DNA of 64,000 nt from the NCBI GenBank assembly GCA_028386065.3, contig JAKUCV010001989.1:101154-165153 (forward strand). The letters run 5' to 3'. Positions 1 to 11,545 of this stretch are shown piece by piece; the first letter of the stretch is position 1, and each line of letters opens with the position of its first letter. A program made the translations under genes and the position numbers. The DNA comes from Turnera subulata (Eukaryota > Streptophyta > Magnoliopsida > Malpighiales > Passifloraceae). The notes under the pieces were generated by a model, which saw only the letters and a list, made by a program, of their open reading frames with translations, had not been told where the DNA came from and did not search any database.

Positions 1-450
1 CGTCGAAAGAGACTTTAGGGTTAGTTGAGGACAACAGCGCCTGGCACAGCGACACTGCGTCCTAGGAAAGAGCTTCACTGACGAAAGTTGGTTATTCCAG
101 AACTAGGGTAGGTTTATAATTACATGTGACAGTAATTGTAGACAACTTAGGCAAGGTAGCGCTTCAAAGTGGACGAATTTACTACCAAATTATTGAATTA
201 TTGTTGAATAGGCAGTAGTGAACCCCGGACAACCTAGGTTCCCATCCAATTGCGTTTTCTCTTATTTACACCTTCACTTTCTGATATTTATTTTATATAA
301 TTCTCTCATCACAATTTCTATTTATTTTATTTGTTATTATTAGTCTAATCAATTAAGATCCTAAAGACAGTGTTGTTTCTGCAGTCCCTGTGATTCGACC
401 TTGTTTACTACAGCAACGTTGTATACTTGCAGCACGTTTTGCAATGAACA
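1..450 (+). repeat. 5' LTR, 3' part only (Athila-like)
   Basis: Bases 1-450 align with 6437-6808 of the 3' LTR, starting at 'cgtcgaaagagactttaggg' and ending at 'gcaatgaaca' just before the primer site. This copy is 78 nt longer over the shared stretch, with extra blocks near 28-60 and 135-215, so the two LTRs differ by indels as well as substitutions. That indicates an old insertion. The upstream remainder of the LTR is outside the window. Confidence 0.9.
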
Positions 451-456
451 AGTTTT

Positions 457-473
457 TGGCGCCGTTGCCGGGG
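457..473 (+). other. Primer-binding site, tRNA-Asp type
   Basis: 'TGGCGCCGTTGCCGGGG' lies 6 nt after the LTR end and is complementary to the 3' end of plant tRNA-Asp including CCA, the primer known for Athila-type elements. Confidence 0.88.
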
Positions 474-592
474 ACTGCGCCAAATAATACTACTTAGTGT
501 TTTTGATTGATTAGGCTTTCTTTTTTTTCTGATCTACTTTGCTTTCCAGTGGCAGGATATTGACAGTACCACTATTACTTCTCTAGCAGTGT

Positions 593-2705
593 ATGCAAAC
601 TAAGAGCAAGCGTCCTGAGCTAATCCTTATTCCTGATATTGAAGGCATTGCTAGGGCGAATCGCAAGAAAGTAAGGCAACAGAAAGTAGCAGAAACCGTC
701 GAGACATCAACAATGGCCGGTATCAATCCTCCAAACAATGGTCGGGGATGTTGATGCTAACATCATCAACCCCCCATGCGGCCAGGATGACCTACCAAGG
801 AATGATGAGGGCAATATCATCAATCTTGTAGGCCCGAGGAACCAGCAACGCCAGCATCAAAACGCTATTGGAAATGACATTGTCGATCCTTTCGCCAACA
901 TTCCAAATCTGCCAATCAACCAGCTCATGCGGCCCAGACATATAGCACCTCATGGAGCAATCACATTACCCGATAATGATAACCCTTATGAGCTGAGAAC
1001 CAACTTAGTTCAAATGGTGCAAAACAAGCAGTTTGGAGGTTCGGCACTGGAGGACCCTTATCAGCACCTAGAAGACTTTCTGGATATCTGTGCCACCACT
1101 AGGGTTCAGGGCTGTTCTGAGGATGCTAAGAAGCTTCACTTGTTCAAATTTTCACTTAGAGATGGAGCAAAAAGATGGCTGAAGACTCTGCCAGCGGATA
1201 GCATCACCACTAGGGCTCAAATGGAAGAAGCATTCCTGAAGAAATACTTTCCTGACACCAAGATGGATGAACTTCGAGGTGAAATCTGCAATTTCAAGCA
1301 GAAATATGACGAAACCTTGGTGGAAGCATGAGAATGATTTTAGGATTTGGTCCAACATTGCCCTGCTCATATGGTGTACCCACCAGCGCTGCTTGGAATT
1401 TTCTATCGAGCTATGTCACAAGAAGATAGGCGCACCCTTAATGCTGCAGCTGGAGGGAAGTTCAAGGAAGCGACGTATGAGGTTGCCAAGAGGATTATGC
1501 TGAACCTAGAAGATGAAGATGAGAAGCGCTGCAACACCAGGAGTGTACATCATGTCGATAAGACTACAAATCTGGCAGCCCAAATAGCAGCTCTCACTAA
1601 GCATTTCAAGGATTTTACAACAAAGATGGTGCAACCCGTGGCTCATGTTCAACCCGTTATTCCTAACAGTGTTTGTGAATTATGCAGTGGCCCTCACTCT
1701 TTCCTTGAATGCCCGGTGAACAATTCAGAGGAGGCTAATTTCATTGACCAATGCCCCAATCCGTCCTACAATAACTACAATCAGGGATATAACCAGAGTT
1801 GGCACTCACACCCTAATCCAAACTACCACCAGCAGCGGCAACAAGGTGGACAGCAAGGAGGATCTTCTGCGATGATGGGCATGATAAGGCAGTTGATGGA
1901 AAGTGTGAGTAAGAATGACAAGAAAGTGACTTTGCTGAAGGCTCACAACAAGATGATTGAGAATCAGGTTACACAGTATGCTGCGTAGCAGCAGCGACCA
2001 TAGGGCAGGCGGTTAGGTCAACCAGAGATGAATCCAAAAGAGCATTGCATGGCAGTAACACTCAAAAGTGAGAAAGAGCTTCCAGACCCTGTTTTTAAAC
2101 CAACAAAAGTGACAACACCCGAATCAGAGGAGAAACAGGAAGCAGCGCCAATACCAGTGACGTTGCCTGAGTCTGCCCCAAAGAAAAAGCCTCTACCAAT
2201 GCCCTATCAGCCACCAATTCCATTCCCACAGGTTTATATGAAGCATTCACAGGGCGCACTACTTGGTCAATCCATAAATCCGAAGGAACAGTGTTAGGCA
2301 GTGACACTACGGAGTGGGAAAGAGCTTCCAAACCCTTTTCCTAAGCTAGTAAAGGAGCCAGCACCCGAAACAGAGAAGAAACAGGAAGCAGCGACTGAAC
2401 CAGTGACGCTGTCAGGAGCTGGGTCTAAGATGAAGCCATTGTCAGTGCCCTACCAGCCCCTATTGCCATATCCACAAGTCTATAGAAAGAGCAGACTCGA
2501 GGAGCAATACAAAAGATTTGTGGACATGCTTAGCAGCTTGAGGTTGGAGATTCCTTTCACCACTATTCTGGAACAGATGCCCACCTATGCAAAGTTTCTA
2601 AAGGAGATCCTGACCAACAAGCGCAATGTAGAGAAGCAGACAGTGGGCCTTACAGCAGAATGCAGTGCTGTATTGCTGCAACAGCAGCCCCCTACCAAAG
2701 CTTGA
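593..2705 (+). pseudogene. Athila-like gag, frameshifted
   Basis: Nucleocapsid-type structural protein that would package element RNA in the cytoplasm. The likely start is ATG 593 ('MQTKSKRPELILIPD'). A frameshift near 745 leads to the retrotransposon gag core (about 960-1330, including 'FKFSLRDGAKRWLKTLP'), and a second break near 1325 leads to the C-terminal half (1347-1985) with a Cys-rich 'CELCSGPHSFLECP' knuckle and an Asn/Gln-rich linker. After a stop at 1986 comes the Athila linker repeated twice: 2031-2276, then 2277 onward with a stop inside 'NPKEQC*AVTLRSG'. The reading ends at 2705. At least two frameshifts and two or more stops make it non-functional. Confidence 0.85.
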
Positions 2706-3379
2706 AGATTCGTGAAGCTTTTCAATTCCTTGCACTATTGGCACCCAGAACTTCAACAGAGCATTGTGTGACCTTGGGGCTAGTATAAGTTTGATGCCAT
2801 TAGCAGCAGCACAAAAGCTCAACTTTGGGGAGATAAAGCCAACATGCATGATGCTGCAGCTTGCTGATCGATATGTGAAGTATCATGTTGGTGTCTTGGA
2901 GAATGTCCCTGTAAAGGATGAGAAGTTCTATATACCTTGTGACTTCGTGATCATGGACATGAAGCTTGATGAGCAGACCCCAATCATTTGGGAGGCCTTT
3001 TCTCGCAACAGCTGGCGTTGTTATTGATGTAAAGGATGGTAGCATCACATTTCGAGTTGGGGAGGAAAGGGTAGATTTTATTGTCCAGAAGATAGAATCT
3101 AATGCATGCTATATGGTGAATGCCGTTAATGCCGAGGAGGATATAATTCATGCAGCTAGCACTACGGAGGACACTACTAGTTCACGATTGAGTTGTTTAG
3201 CGAGCAAAGGTAGACCAGAAGGTGGTGGCAGTACTGAAAAGACGGCAGCAGAACGCCCATCGACCATTCCAGCTGTTGACCACAAATTGAAAGCCATGAA
3301 GATTCTAAATGGCAGTGGCACTGTTTCTCATTTGGTTGATATGGTGGAGCCTCCTATAGACGTGCCAAAGCTTCCATAA
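2706..3379 (+). pseudogene. Athila-like aspartic protease
   Basis: Retroviral-type aspartic protease that would mature the gag-pol polyprotein. The active-site motif appears as 'CDLGASISLMP' (2764-2796; D-L-G-A rather than D-T/S-G, usual for this lineage). The flap and C-terminal strand follow as 'FVIMDMKLDEQTPII' and, after a frameshift near 2995, 'GRPFLATAGVVIDVKDG'. The tail (3100-3379) is low-complexity and lacks the expected lead into reverse transcriptase. Confidence 0.8.
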
Positions 3380-3388
3380 TGTAAATTT

Positions 3389-3643
3389 AAACGAAAGAAG
3401 AGGAAGTTTAATGTGGTTGATCGAGTTCTCCTCTTTCACTCTAAGCTCAAACTCTCCAGTGGCCAATTTTGTAATTGCTGGACAGGGCCATATACAGTGC
3501 TTGATTACCTTCCAAATGGTAATGTGGAAATTTGTGATAAGGAGAATAACACTTTTTTGGTGAATGGGCAAAAACTTAAGCATCACAATTCTGCAACAGC
3601 GACGGTGAAGGAGATTCCTAACCTTCTCTTTGAGCCACCATGA
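3389..3643 (+). pseudogene. Integrase C-terminal (GPY/F) remnant
   Basis: 'DRVLLFHSKLKLSSGQFCNC' followed by 'WTGPYTVLDYLPNGNVEI' and 'VNGQKLKHHNS' is the C-terminal domain of Ty3/gypsy integrase. It begins a few bases after the protease tail ends, so several kilobases encoding RT, RNase H and the zinc-binding and DDE parts of integrase are missing. The stop is at 3641-3643. Deletion is the simplest explanation; template switching during reverse transcription could also produce it. Confidence 0.8.
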
Positions 3644-5496
3644 GCAGCACACGCTGCAAAGTGTCCAACTACAAGACATAAAAGAAGCGCTTCTCGGGAG
3701 GCAACCCGAGGTAAGTTTTAAGTTTTCAATACATCCCAATCGTTTTACTTTCGTTTTTGTTTTTTTTATTGTTTTTGCAGCCATAAAAAGTATAAAAATC
3801 AGAAAATCATAAAGACATGGGCACTGTGATGGCCAACAGCAGCACTGCTAGTGAAACGCACCAATCTCGGCAAATAAAGAAGCATTCTTATCCTTTCTCC
3901 TGCACTTTTAATTTGCCAACGTGCACTGTATGCCATGATGTGTGTTATATTACTATGTTTTGCTAAATGCCCTCTGTACCCCTGCATCTATGCATTTTCA
4001 TGATTTGTATCTCACGTTTCGTTTCAAGTTTAGGAGAGTCCCTCCCTTTTTGTTATGTTTCTGTTTTTATGTGTTTCGTGCTTTATTTTTGCCCAGTGAG
4101 GACACTGTGGAATTTAAGTTTGGGGGAGGCAGAAATTAGCATTTCTTTGTATGTTCTGCATTTGCATTCTATTTATTATGGCCAATTGACTTGTGTTGTG
4201 TGTGCTGCTGGAATTTATATGCATTTTCTCGTCTTATTCGCTGATGCAGCACACTGACAGCGCCACTGCTTACTTGCTGTTTCAATTCCTGCTTATTTTT
4301 AATTGTACTTAAATTCGAATTTTGCTCCTTTTTAGTTAAGCTTAGTTTGTGTAGGGTGTGAAATCGAAATCAGTATAGTAATCATGCCCCATCAAGGTAA
4401 CAAGTGCCAATCTTTTCTTTAAATTGGGCAGTACCTACTGTTGACTATTTCAGAACCGACTCTAATTTTTCTTTCGAGGCAAAATTTTTATCTTCTTGGC
4501 ATACTTGAGGATGTGATATAGGCATTGTTTGATTAGCTTAATTTGACTTTATCCTACCTATATCATTATTTCACTTGACAACCCCATTTGAGTCTAGGTT
4601 GATGGTCGACTTTTCTTTGATATTACCCATCATCACACCTTAGCTTTTTGAGCCTTGCACGACCATCATTGTGCTTTGTAGCACACTATTCTTTGAATTT
4701 TTAGCCGGACCCTGTCTACTTACTTTCCTAGTTCTAATTTTTAGTGTGACAGTGTTGTGTCAGTGTCACTGCTAGGTGAAAAAGATGAAAGTTGTCAAAA
4801 TTTTGAATGGAGCTTGGAAATTCAATAGCATTGAGATTTGTATTGTTTTATTGTAAGATTAAGGGATTCTTTTATAAAAAAGGTACACGAAAAAAAAACA
4901 AAACAAAACAAAATATCATGAAAAACATAAAAAGAGATACCCATTGCTCCCTCGAAAATCTTGTGCTCTCATTATCTCCTATAATTATTATGTGCTTCTA
5001 TATCTGGTTTTCTTGGTTTTGAGTACTATTTTGATGAAGCAGCTATCTAAGTTAGAATTTTGGAAGGTAAGTAGTTTCTGTCAGCCTATCTAATTTCTAT
5101 TCTTTGGTAGCCTAACCTATCCCCATTACAAGACCAAGAAAGACCTATTGATCCTTGTTTATGCCTTGATGCTCATTAGTGGAAATTGAAAATTTGAGTC
5201 GGCTTATGAGATAGATATTTTTGGCCTTGGTACTTCACTTATCATATTGGCATGAGAAACTTTAATGGTTAAATGTTTGCTAGTTGTTTTCTTTTGATCA
5301 TTTTGTGTCTGCTAACTTGCTGAATTAGAGTTGATGATATTTCTTTCAAAGAATATTCAGGATATTGAGCAGTGGGCACTATCGCGGCTGGTACAGGTGC
5401 TGTTGATGTGTTTAGTTTGATGAAGCGTTTGTAATTTCCTACAGCATCATTTTCTCTGTGTTCTGAATTGTGTTTTTGCTTGAGGACAAGCAAAGG
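3644..5496 (+). other. Athila-like 3' noncoding region
   Basis: About 1.85 kb without a credible long reading frame. It sits where some Athila elements carry an envelope-like ORF, but I see no membrane protein here. A polypurine-like 'AGTTTGGGGGAGGCAGA' at about 4120-4137 resembles the internal second polypurine tract found in this lineage. The rest is T-rich spacer. Confidence 0.6.
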
Positions 5497-5500
5497 TTTA

Positions 5501-5514
5501 AGTTTGGGGGAATT
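5501..5514 (+). other. Polypurine tract (plus-strand primer)
   Basis: 'AGTTTGGGGGAATT' immediately precedes the 3' LTR start TGATGTGCATG. It is the expected plus-strand priming site. Confidence 0.8.
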
Positions 5515-6808
5515 TGATGTGCATGAAATTACACATATTTTACAGCGCACATTGTTGTTTTTTTGGCCTTGTATTCATCATTAATTCATGCATTTAGATG
5601 TAAATTCACTTCTTTTCATGCCAAATCCATCTTTCCTTACCCTTGGATGCTTTCATGTGCAATTTGGCGCTTTTTGGAGCATATTTGGTGATTTTGGGTC
5701 AGCAGCGCCGTTGTTGAAGAAACTGGACCAATTGCCTAGCAGCGCCGCTGTCGACAAAATATCTGCTCTTAAACCTTCTTTTCAGAGAACCTTTTGTCCT
5801 GGAGGAGATTTGACGATTATAGCCCAAAACCAGTGAGGCACTATGAAGAGCACTGTTCCAGTACAAATCGCAAGCCTAACAATGCCCTTGCAGTGACACT
5901 GGCGTCAAGACCCTATTTTTACTAGGGTTTGCACCTAATGCACCTAGACACTCCCAACAAGGAAAGAAGATTTAAAGTGGAATTCTTGAAGCTAAAGTCT
6001 AGGAGTTTTATTCCAAATCCTACACGCATAAATTCCTATCTTTTAGGAATAAAATCCTAGATATAAAAGGAGCACTTGTTGGACGAAATTAGGAGCTTTT
6101 GGAGGAGCAAAAACGTGAGGAATTGGCAGAGAAGAAGAGTGGAGCTTTAGCCGACTTTTTATAATTTCTTTTGTACAGATGTCGACTTCTCTAACTTCTT
6201 TTGTTTTCTTCTTCATGAACTAATTTCTTTTATCTAGATTTATGGGATGTAGCTACTATTCTTGATGTTTATTCAATAATTCAGACTTGTTTTTGTTATT
6301 CGTTATGCTTTGATTTGATATAGAGTGCTTAATAGTGTCTGCGGCTTGATCACCCTTAAACACTTCTTAGACGCCTTAGTGACGCACCTAACGGAGAAAC
6401 TAGGAACTCAGACTGTTCTATATCAAGCCTCTTGATCGTCGAAAGAAACTTTAGGGTTAGTTGAGGATAACTGCGCCCTAGGAAAGAGCTTCACTGACGA
6501 AAGCAGGTTGTTCCAGAACTAGGGTAGGTTTACAGTTACATGTGACAGTAATTATTGTTGAACAGCTAGGCAGTAGTTAACCCCGGACAACTTAGGTTCC
6601 TATCCAATTGCGTTTTCTCTTATTTACACCTTCACTTTCTGATATTTATTTTATGTAATTCTCTCATCACGATTTCTATTTATTTTATGTATTATTATTA
6701 GTCTAATCAATTAAGAACCTAAGGACAGTGTTGTTTCTGCAGTCCATGTGATTCGACTTTGTTTACTACAGCAATGTTGTATACTTGCAGCACGTTTTGC
6801 AACGAACA
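5515..6808 (+). repeat. 3' LTR (Athila-like), complete, 1294 bp
   Basis: Begins 'TGATGTGCATGAAATT' directly after the polypurine tract and ends '...CGAACA', matching the 5' LTR end. The next base starts LINE-derived sequence, which fixes the boundary. It contains the recurring 'CAGCGCCG' motifs seen elsewhere in the element. Confidence 0.88.
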
Positions 6809-9200
6809 ATATGGCCCAAAGAGTGATGACAATGATTTTAATCTCGGTAGTGGAGAGCTGTTCAGTAAGCTCAATGAACCAATCGCCAAGAGCATCCGAG
6901 GACGAATGGGGAAGAGAGAAATATTTCCTTTGCCACACTTCACATCTCTTCGGGCAGTCCCTGAACAAATGCATGGCGTTTGGAGTTTGCAAAGGGGACA
7001 ATCTACCAGCACATCCACATGTCTTGAAATGAGCAAAAGACGAGTGGGGAGAGTGCCATGGACAAATTGCCAACAAAAGTGTCGAACCAGAGGAGGTATG
7101 CTCAGAGACCAAATATACTTTCAAACTGGAGATGGGGAGCTGAGTGAAAATTTGTGAGAAATAGCCCGATAATAGCCACTTCGGACAGTATAACTCGCAC
7201 TAGAAGTGTGAGGCCAGCAGAAAAAATCCTGAATAGCAGATGAACTTAAAGGGATATTGAGGATGGACTGTGAGTCAGAGACTAAAAAATTTGATAAAAT
7301 TTGGTCTTGGTGCCACTATCGTGTGTCTTGGTCAATGAGAATTCAGACAGTGGAAGAGTATTAGGATTAGCATCACTCACAAAGGTAAAGGACTCACCAT
7401 GTAGCCAAGGATCACCAAGGATGCGAACAGTACTACCATCACCAATTATCCAACCTCCCCTATTGATTAAGATCTTATGACCATGTACGATACTCCTCCA
7501 CACATAGCTTGATCTATATCCATCATTAGCATGCAGAAAATGTTGCCGGGGAAAATAACGAGCCTTGAAAGTTTGGGCAAACAAAGAATCCGGAGCATTG
7601 ATAATCCGCCATGCCTGTTTATCAAGCATAGCCTGATTGAATAAATCAAGCTGACAGAAACCGAGTCCTCCATGCTTCTTGGATTGGAAAATCTTGTCCC
7701 ACGAGACCCAATGAATTCCCCTCCTATCAGATGAGTGATTCCACCAGAATTGTCCGATCAAGTTCATCACAAATAGAGACTGGTAGCTGGAAGCAGCTCA
7801 TAAAATAGGTAGGGATGCTCTGGACAATAGCTTTGATAAGAATTTCCTTACCAGCTCGAGATAGGATCTTCTCCTTCCATCCACTCATCTTCTTATGGAC
7901 ACGATCACACACTGATGAAAATATGGCTTTCTTGGACCGACCAAGCATTATTGGCAAACCGAGAAACTTTTGAAACCTATCCACTGCCTTAAAACCAATC
8001 CGTCGCTGGACATGAGTAACTGCATCTTCACTCAAATTTCGGCTTGTGATGAATTCGAATTTGTCAAAATTAACCCGCTGCCTTGATGCTTGTTCATAAG
8101 CTCCAAGAATAGCCAAAATAGCATCAATTTCGCGATCATTGGCCCGAACAAACAGCACACTATCATCAGCAAATAAAAAATGGCTTATGGGATTAGCGTC
8201 GCGGCATATACGTGCACCATGTATAATGTCATGCCGCTCTGCATCCAGGGGTAAAGCTGAGAAGCCTTCTGCATAAAGTAAAAAAAAGATAGGGAGAGAG
8301 AGAGGGTAACCCTGACACAACCCACGCCCAGGGGAAAAAAACAGTAGTGGGCTTGCCATTGAGGAGTATCGAATATGAAACAGAACGTACACAATGCATG
8401 ATTAATGTGACCCATCTGGAATGGAAGCCCAACTTTAACATAATACTTTCCAGAAAATCCCGCTCTACCTTATCATAAGCCTTGCTCATATCTAGCTTCA
8501 AGCTAAGAACACCTTTCTTTTCCTTTCTTTTTTCCTCATGTAATGAAAAATCTCAAAAGCTAGTAGTGCATTATCTGTGATCATTCTCCCCGGAACAAAT
8601 GCACTCTGAGCTACACTAATAATAGAGGGTAAATCAAGTTTTAGACGATTAGCAAGGACTTTAGACACAATTTTATATAAAACATTACACAAGCTAATTG
8701 GACGAAACTCACTAGGACTCACCGGTGTTTTTATTTTTGGAATAAGAACTACAAAAGTGGAATTTAAAGAAGACAAAGAAGAATGACCATTTAAACATGA
8801 AAGAAGAAAAGTAGAAATATCAGTACCAAAAATATCCCAGTATTTTTGAAAGAAGATTGCAAGCATGCCATCTGGACCAGGTGCTTTTAGAGGATGCATT
8901 TGATCTAGAGCCTGGAGAATTTCATCACGGATAAAAGATTTTAAGAGTTGCTCATTTTGAACTGGAGTAACTTTGGAAGAAACATAATTCAAAACGGGCT
9001 GCATGTCGCGATCACCATCCGAGGTGAAAAGGTCGAAGAAATACTGGTTGAGAATAGAGCCCATAGTAGAAGGATTGTTTTGCCACTGTCTCGATATGTC
9101 ATTAATGCCCTTGAAAAAATTTCTTTTCTTCCCTTGATAAAATTTCTTTTCTTCCCTTAATAAAATTTCTTTTATGCCATACGGATCAAAATTCATAAAA
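6809..9200 (-). pseudogene. LINE 1: L1-type ORF2 fragment, broken at both ends
   Basis: Minus-strand L1 reverse transcriptase. Reading from high to low coordinates: pre-RT linker (about 9210-8960), RT with 'APGPDGMLAIFFQKYW', 'EFRPISLCNVLYKIVSKVLA', 'SAFVPGRMITDNALL', 'LDMSKAYDKVERDFLESI' and catalytic 'FLFADDSVLF' (about 8188-8159), then thumb and 'KKHGGLGFCQLDLFNQAMLD' (about 7670), then a Cys/His zf-RVT-like region running to 6810. Frameshifts near 8500, 8390-8230, 7740 and 7270 disable it. The 5' end is truncated near 9120-9200 beside a short 'AAATTTCTTTTCTTCCCTT' repeat; the 3' end is cut off by the Athila-like element. It encodes no intact endonuclease. Confidence 0.88.
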
Positions 9201-9286
9201 ATTGAGTACAATGACTACATTTAAAAATCAAGGCGAGAACACGACCAAAAATTCACTTTTTCCTAATGTATCAAAATATAATATTG

Positions 9287-9423
9287 GTTGAGGGTTGGCT
9301 TAGTTGATTGAGGTTCAGTAAGCACTCCCGTTAGGTTGAGAGTTCAAACCCCACCAACTATCCCTCTTGGTGGGTAATCTGTAAATACCACTGTAAGTGC
9401 TCGTTGAGCCCAGTGGTTTGTCC
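9287..9423 (+). mobile_element. SINE-like tRNA-derived sequence, 5' part
   Basis: Box A-like 'GGCTTAGTTGATTGAGG' (about 9297-9313) and box B-like 'AGTTCAAACCC' (about 9341-9351) are spaced as in a pol III promoter. The sequence is cut at 9423 by a hAT-type element and appears to resume at 10361-10396. No tail or flanking duplication was recognised, so the SINE call is an inference from the boxes. Confidence 0.45.
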
Positions 9424-10360
9424 TAGCGGTGTAAACGAGTTGAGCTATTCATGAGCTACTTGGGATTGGCTCGCTTGAGGCTCGACCTGGGCTCGTGTTT
9501 ATCGAGATTGAGTCGAGTGAGTCGAGCTCAAACTTGACAATATTAGGCTCGTTAGGCTCGCGAGCCTTATCGAGCTCCACTAATTTTTTTCTTGTTAAAT
9601 ATTGTGGCCCACTTGGTTGATTTCATTTTTATTAAGTGTTGAGGCCCATCTGTTTGATTTAGATTGTTACCTATAATTGAGCTGGGTCACTTTAATCATT
9701 TTTCAGCCCAAATTTACAGCGGTTAAGATGAAATCCGAACTTCAAAAGTAATAAATGAATCAAAACAACCATAATACTCTCAGTTTCTTACTCGCCTCTT
9801 TCCTATAGCTAAACTTAATCGGTTTATTTAAAAAATTCACAGTAGCAATTAAAATTTCTCAACGCATCCTACATATAACCACCAACCCAAGTCAACAACT
9901 ATTCCTCTCCGCCCTTCTCCGCCTCTTGCAGCCACTTTATCAAGCACGCATATCCATGACTGCTGCGCCACCAGACCAAAGCCGAGAAAGGCAATCACTA
10001 ATTGGAGCGATGAAAGAGATTGCATGCTGCAATCTTTGAAAAGAAAAGGATGAATATTTTTCCTTCCCTCGAAGCCAATCAAATCTATTGGAGGTTGGTT
10101 TTAGTAGTTGTCACCGTTAAATCGATTTAAGTGTTTCAGCTTAGTTTGAGATTTGAAGATAGGAAAAGGGAGTTGTATGGGTGCATGGCAAGTAGCTGGG
10201 AATTGAGTGCCACAGTATCAACCTAGACGAGTCTTATCGAGCCTAATCGAGCCGAGCTCGAGCAAGGGAATTCTTTGTCGAGTTCGAGCTTGGCATTTTT
10301 TTAACGAGCTCGAGTCGAGCTTGCCAATACTCGGCTCGACTCGTCTCGTTTGCACCCATA
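9424..10360. mobile_element. hAT-type non-autonomous element, 937 bp
   Basis: Termini 'TAGCGGTGTAAACGAG' and the complement of 'CTCGTTTGCACCCATA' are inverted repeats rich in 'CGAGCTCGA' motifs. Flanks are gtttgtcc (9416-9423) and gtttgccc (10361-10368), an 8-bp TSD with one mismatch, as expected for hAT. The interior (about 9600-10130) has no transposase and nothing I recognise. Confidence 0.75.
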
Positions 10361-11545
10361 GTTTGCCCTGGCCGGGACTGAGAGAACCTCACCTCCAGGG
10401 TCCGTACTATTTTAAAAATATCGTTCGGGGGTCTGTACTATTTTTTGTCCCTTTTACGGGTATATACTCTTATTTTTCGCCCCTTTTAGGGGTCTCGGGC
10501 AATCCATGTCATCAGTAGGGCTGCCCGAGACTCCTAAAAGGAACGAAAAGTAAGAGTACAGACTCGTAAAAGGGACAAGAAATAGTGTAAACCATCAAAC
10601 GATACTTTTGAAATAGTATGGACCCTAAACTCGTGCACAACCCCTAGGGAAACTACAGTAAAGTCGAAAATGGCCATAACTTCTTGGTCAGAACTCGTTT
10701 TGGTTCAAATTTTTTTACTCGTTCTTATTTTAACATGGTCTAATAGATAGTATTAGTCTCCACACATAGCTCGAAATTTGAAAAATTCGCATAAAACTCG
10801 TGCCGTAAATTAAAAAATGGCAATACTTCTCTTCCAGAACTCGTTTTGGTTGAAATTGTTTTCCTCGTTCTTATTTTAACATGGTATAAAGGATAGTATC
10901 AGTCTCCACTCTTATCTCGAAATTTGAAAAAATAGCAAAAAACTAATGTACTAACCCCTAGGAAAACGACCGAGAACAAGAAAATAGCCATAATGAGTTA
11001 TTAGTTTCGGACGAGAAGTTATAGGGTCCTTACTATTTCAAAAGTATCGTTTGGGGGGTCTGCACTATTTCTTGTCCCTTTTACGGGTCTGTACTCTTAT
11101 TTTTCGTTTCTTTTAGGGGCCTCGGGCAGCCCCACTGATGACATGGACTGCCCGAGATCCCTAAAAGGGACGAAAAATAAGAGTATAGACCCGTAAAAGG
11201 GACAAAAAATAGTACAGACCTCCAAACTATACTTTTGAAATAGTACAGACCCTATATATATATATGCGATTTACCCTAAGTGTTTCGGTTTAGTTTGAGA
11301 TTTGAAGAAAGGAAAAGGGAGTTGTATGGGTGCAGGGCGAGTAGTTGGGAATTGAGTGCCACAGTATCAACCTAGACGAGCCTTATCGAGCCTAATCGAG
11401 CCAAGCTCGAGCAAGGAAATTCTCTGTCGAGTTCGAGCTTGGCATTTTTTTAACGAGCTCGAGTCGAGCTTGCCAATACTCGGCTCGACTCGTCTCGTTT
11501 GCACCCCTAGTTTGCCCTGGCCCTGGGCTGGGAGAGCCTCCCCTC
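10123..11545. repeat. Direct segmental duplication around a palindromic insert
   Basis: Bases 10123-10396 and 11267-11545 are near-identical direct copies of the right end of the hAT-type element plus 'GTTTGCCCTGG' flanking sequence; the unit offset is about 1150 bp. The first copy continues into a palindrome, the second into a hAT MITE. Duplication happened after the hAT insertion, because the duplicated segment includes the hAT end and its TSD. Confidence 0.8.
10397..11253. mobile_element. Foldback-type element with two 230-bp palindromic ends
   Basis: Bases 10397-10626 and 11023-11253 are each long imperfect palindromes starting 'AGGGTCC.TACTATTT' and ending in its complement, folding around 'CCATGTCATCAGTAGGG'-like centres. 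They resemble each other closely. Between them is about 400 bp made of two 147-bp imperfect tandem units (starting near 10667 and 10814). The layout resembles a foldback or MITE pair, but no clear outer TSD was found. Confidence 0.6.

Larger units (their letters stand above)
1..6808 (+). mobile_element. Athila-like Ty3/gypsy LTR retrotransposon, internally deleted
   Basis: Partial 5' LTR (1-450), tRNA-Asp primer site, gag, protease, the tail of integrase, a long 3' noncoding region, polypurine tract and complete 3' LTR follow in canonical order. The gag-protease linker with 'VTLRSGKELP' and the protease 'CDLGASISLMP' are typical of the Athila lineage. Reverse transcriptase, RNase H and the integrase catalytic core are absent between about 3380 and 3390, so this copy cannot move by itself. 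The 3' LTR ends inside a minus-strand LINE, so the element inserted into that LINE; the left flank and its TSD lie outside the window. Confidence 0.9.

Noticed and set aside
3644..5496. Envelope-like gene of the Athila-like element
   Set aside because: The longest frames are short, have no signal peptide plus transmembrane pair and no similarity I recognise.
9849..10082. Possible hAT transposase fragment on the minus strand
   Set aside because: 77 residues without any DDE or BED motif; element length is too small for an autonomous hAT.
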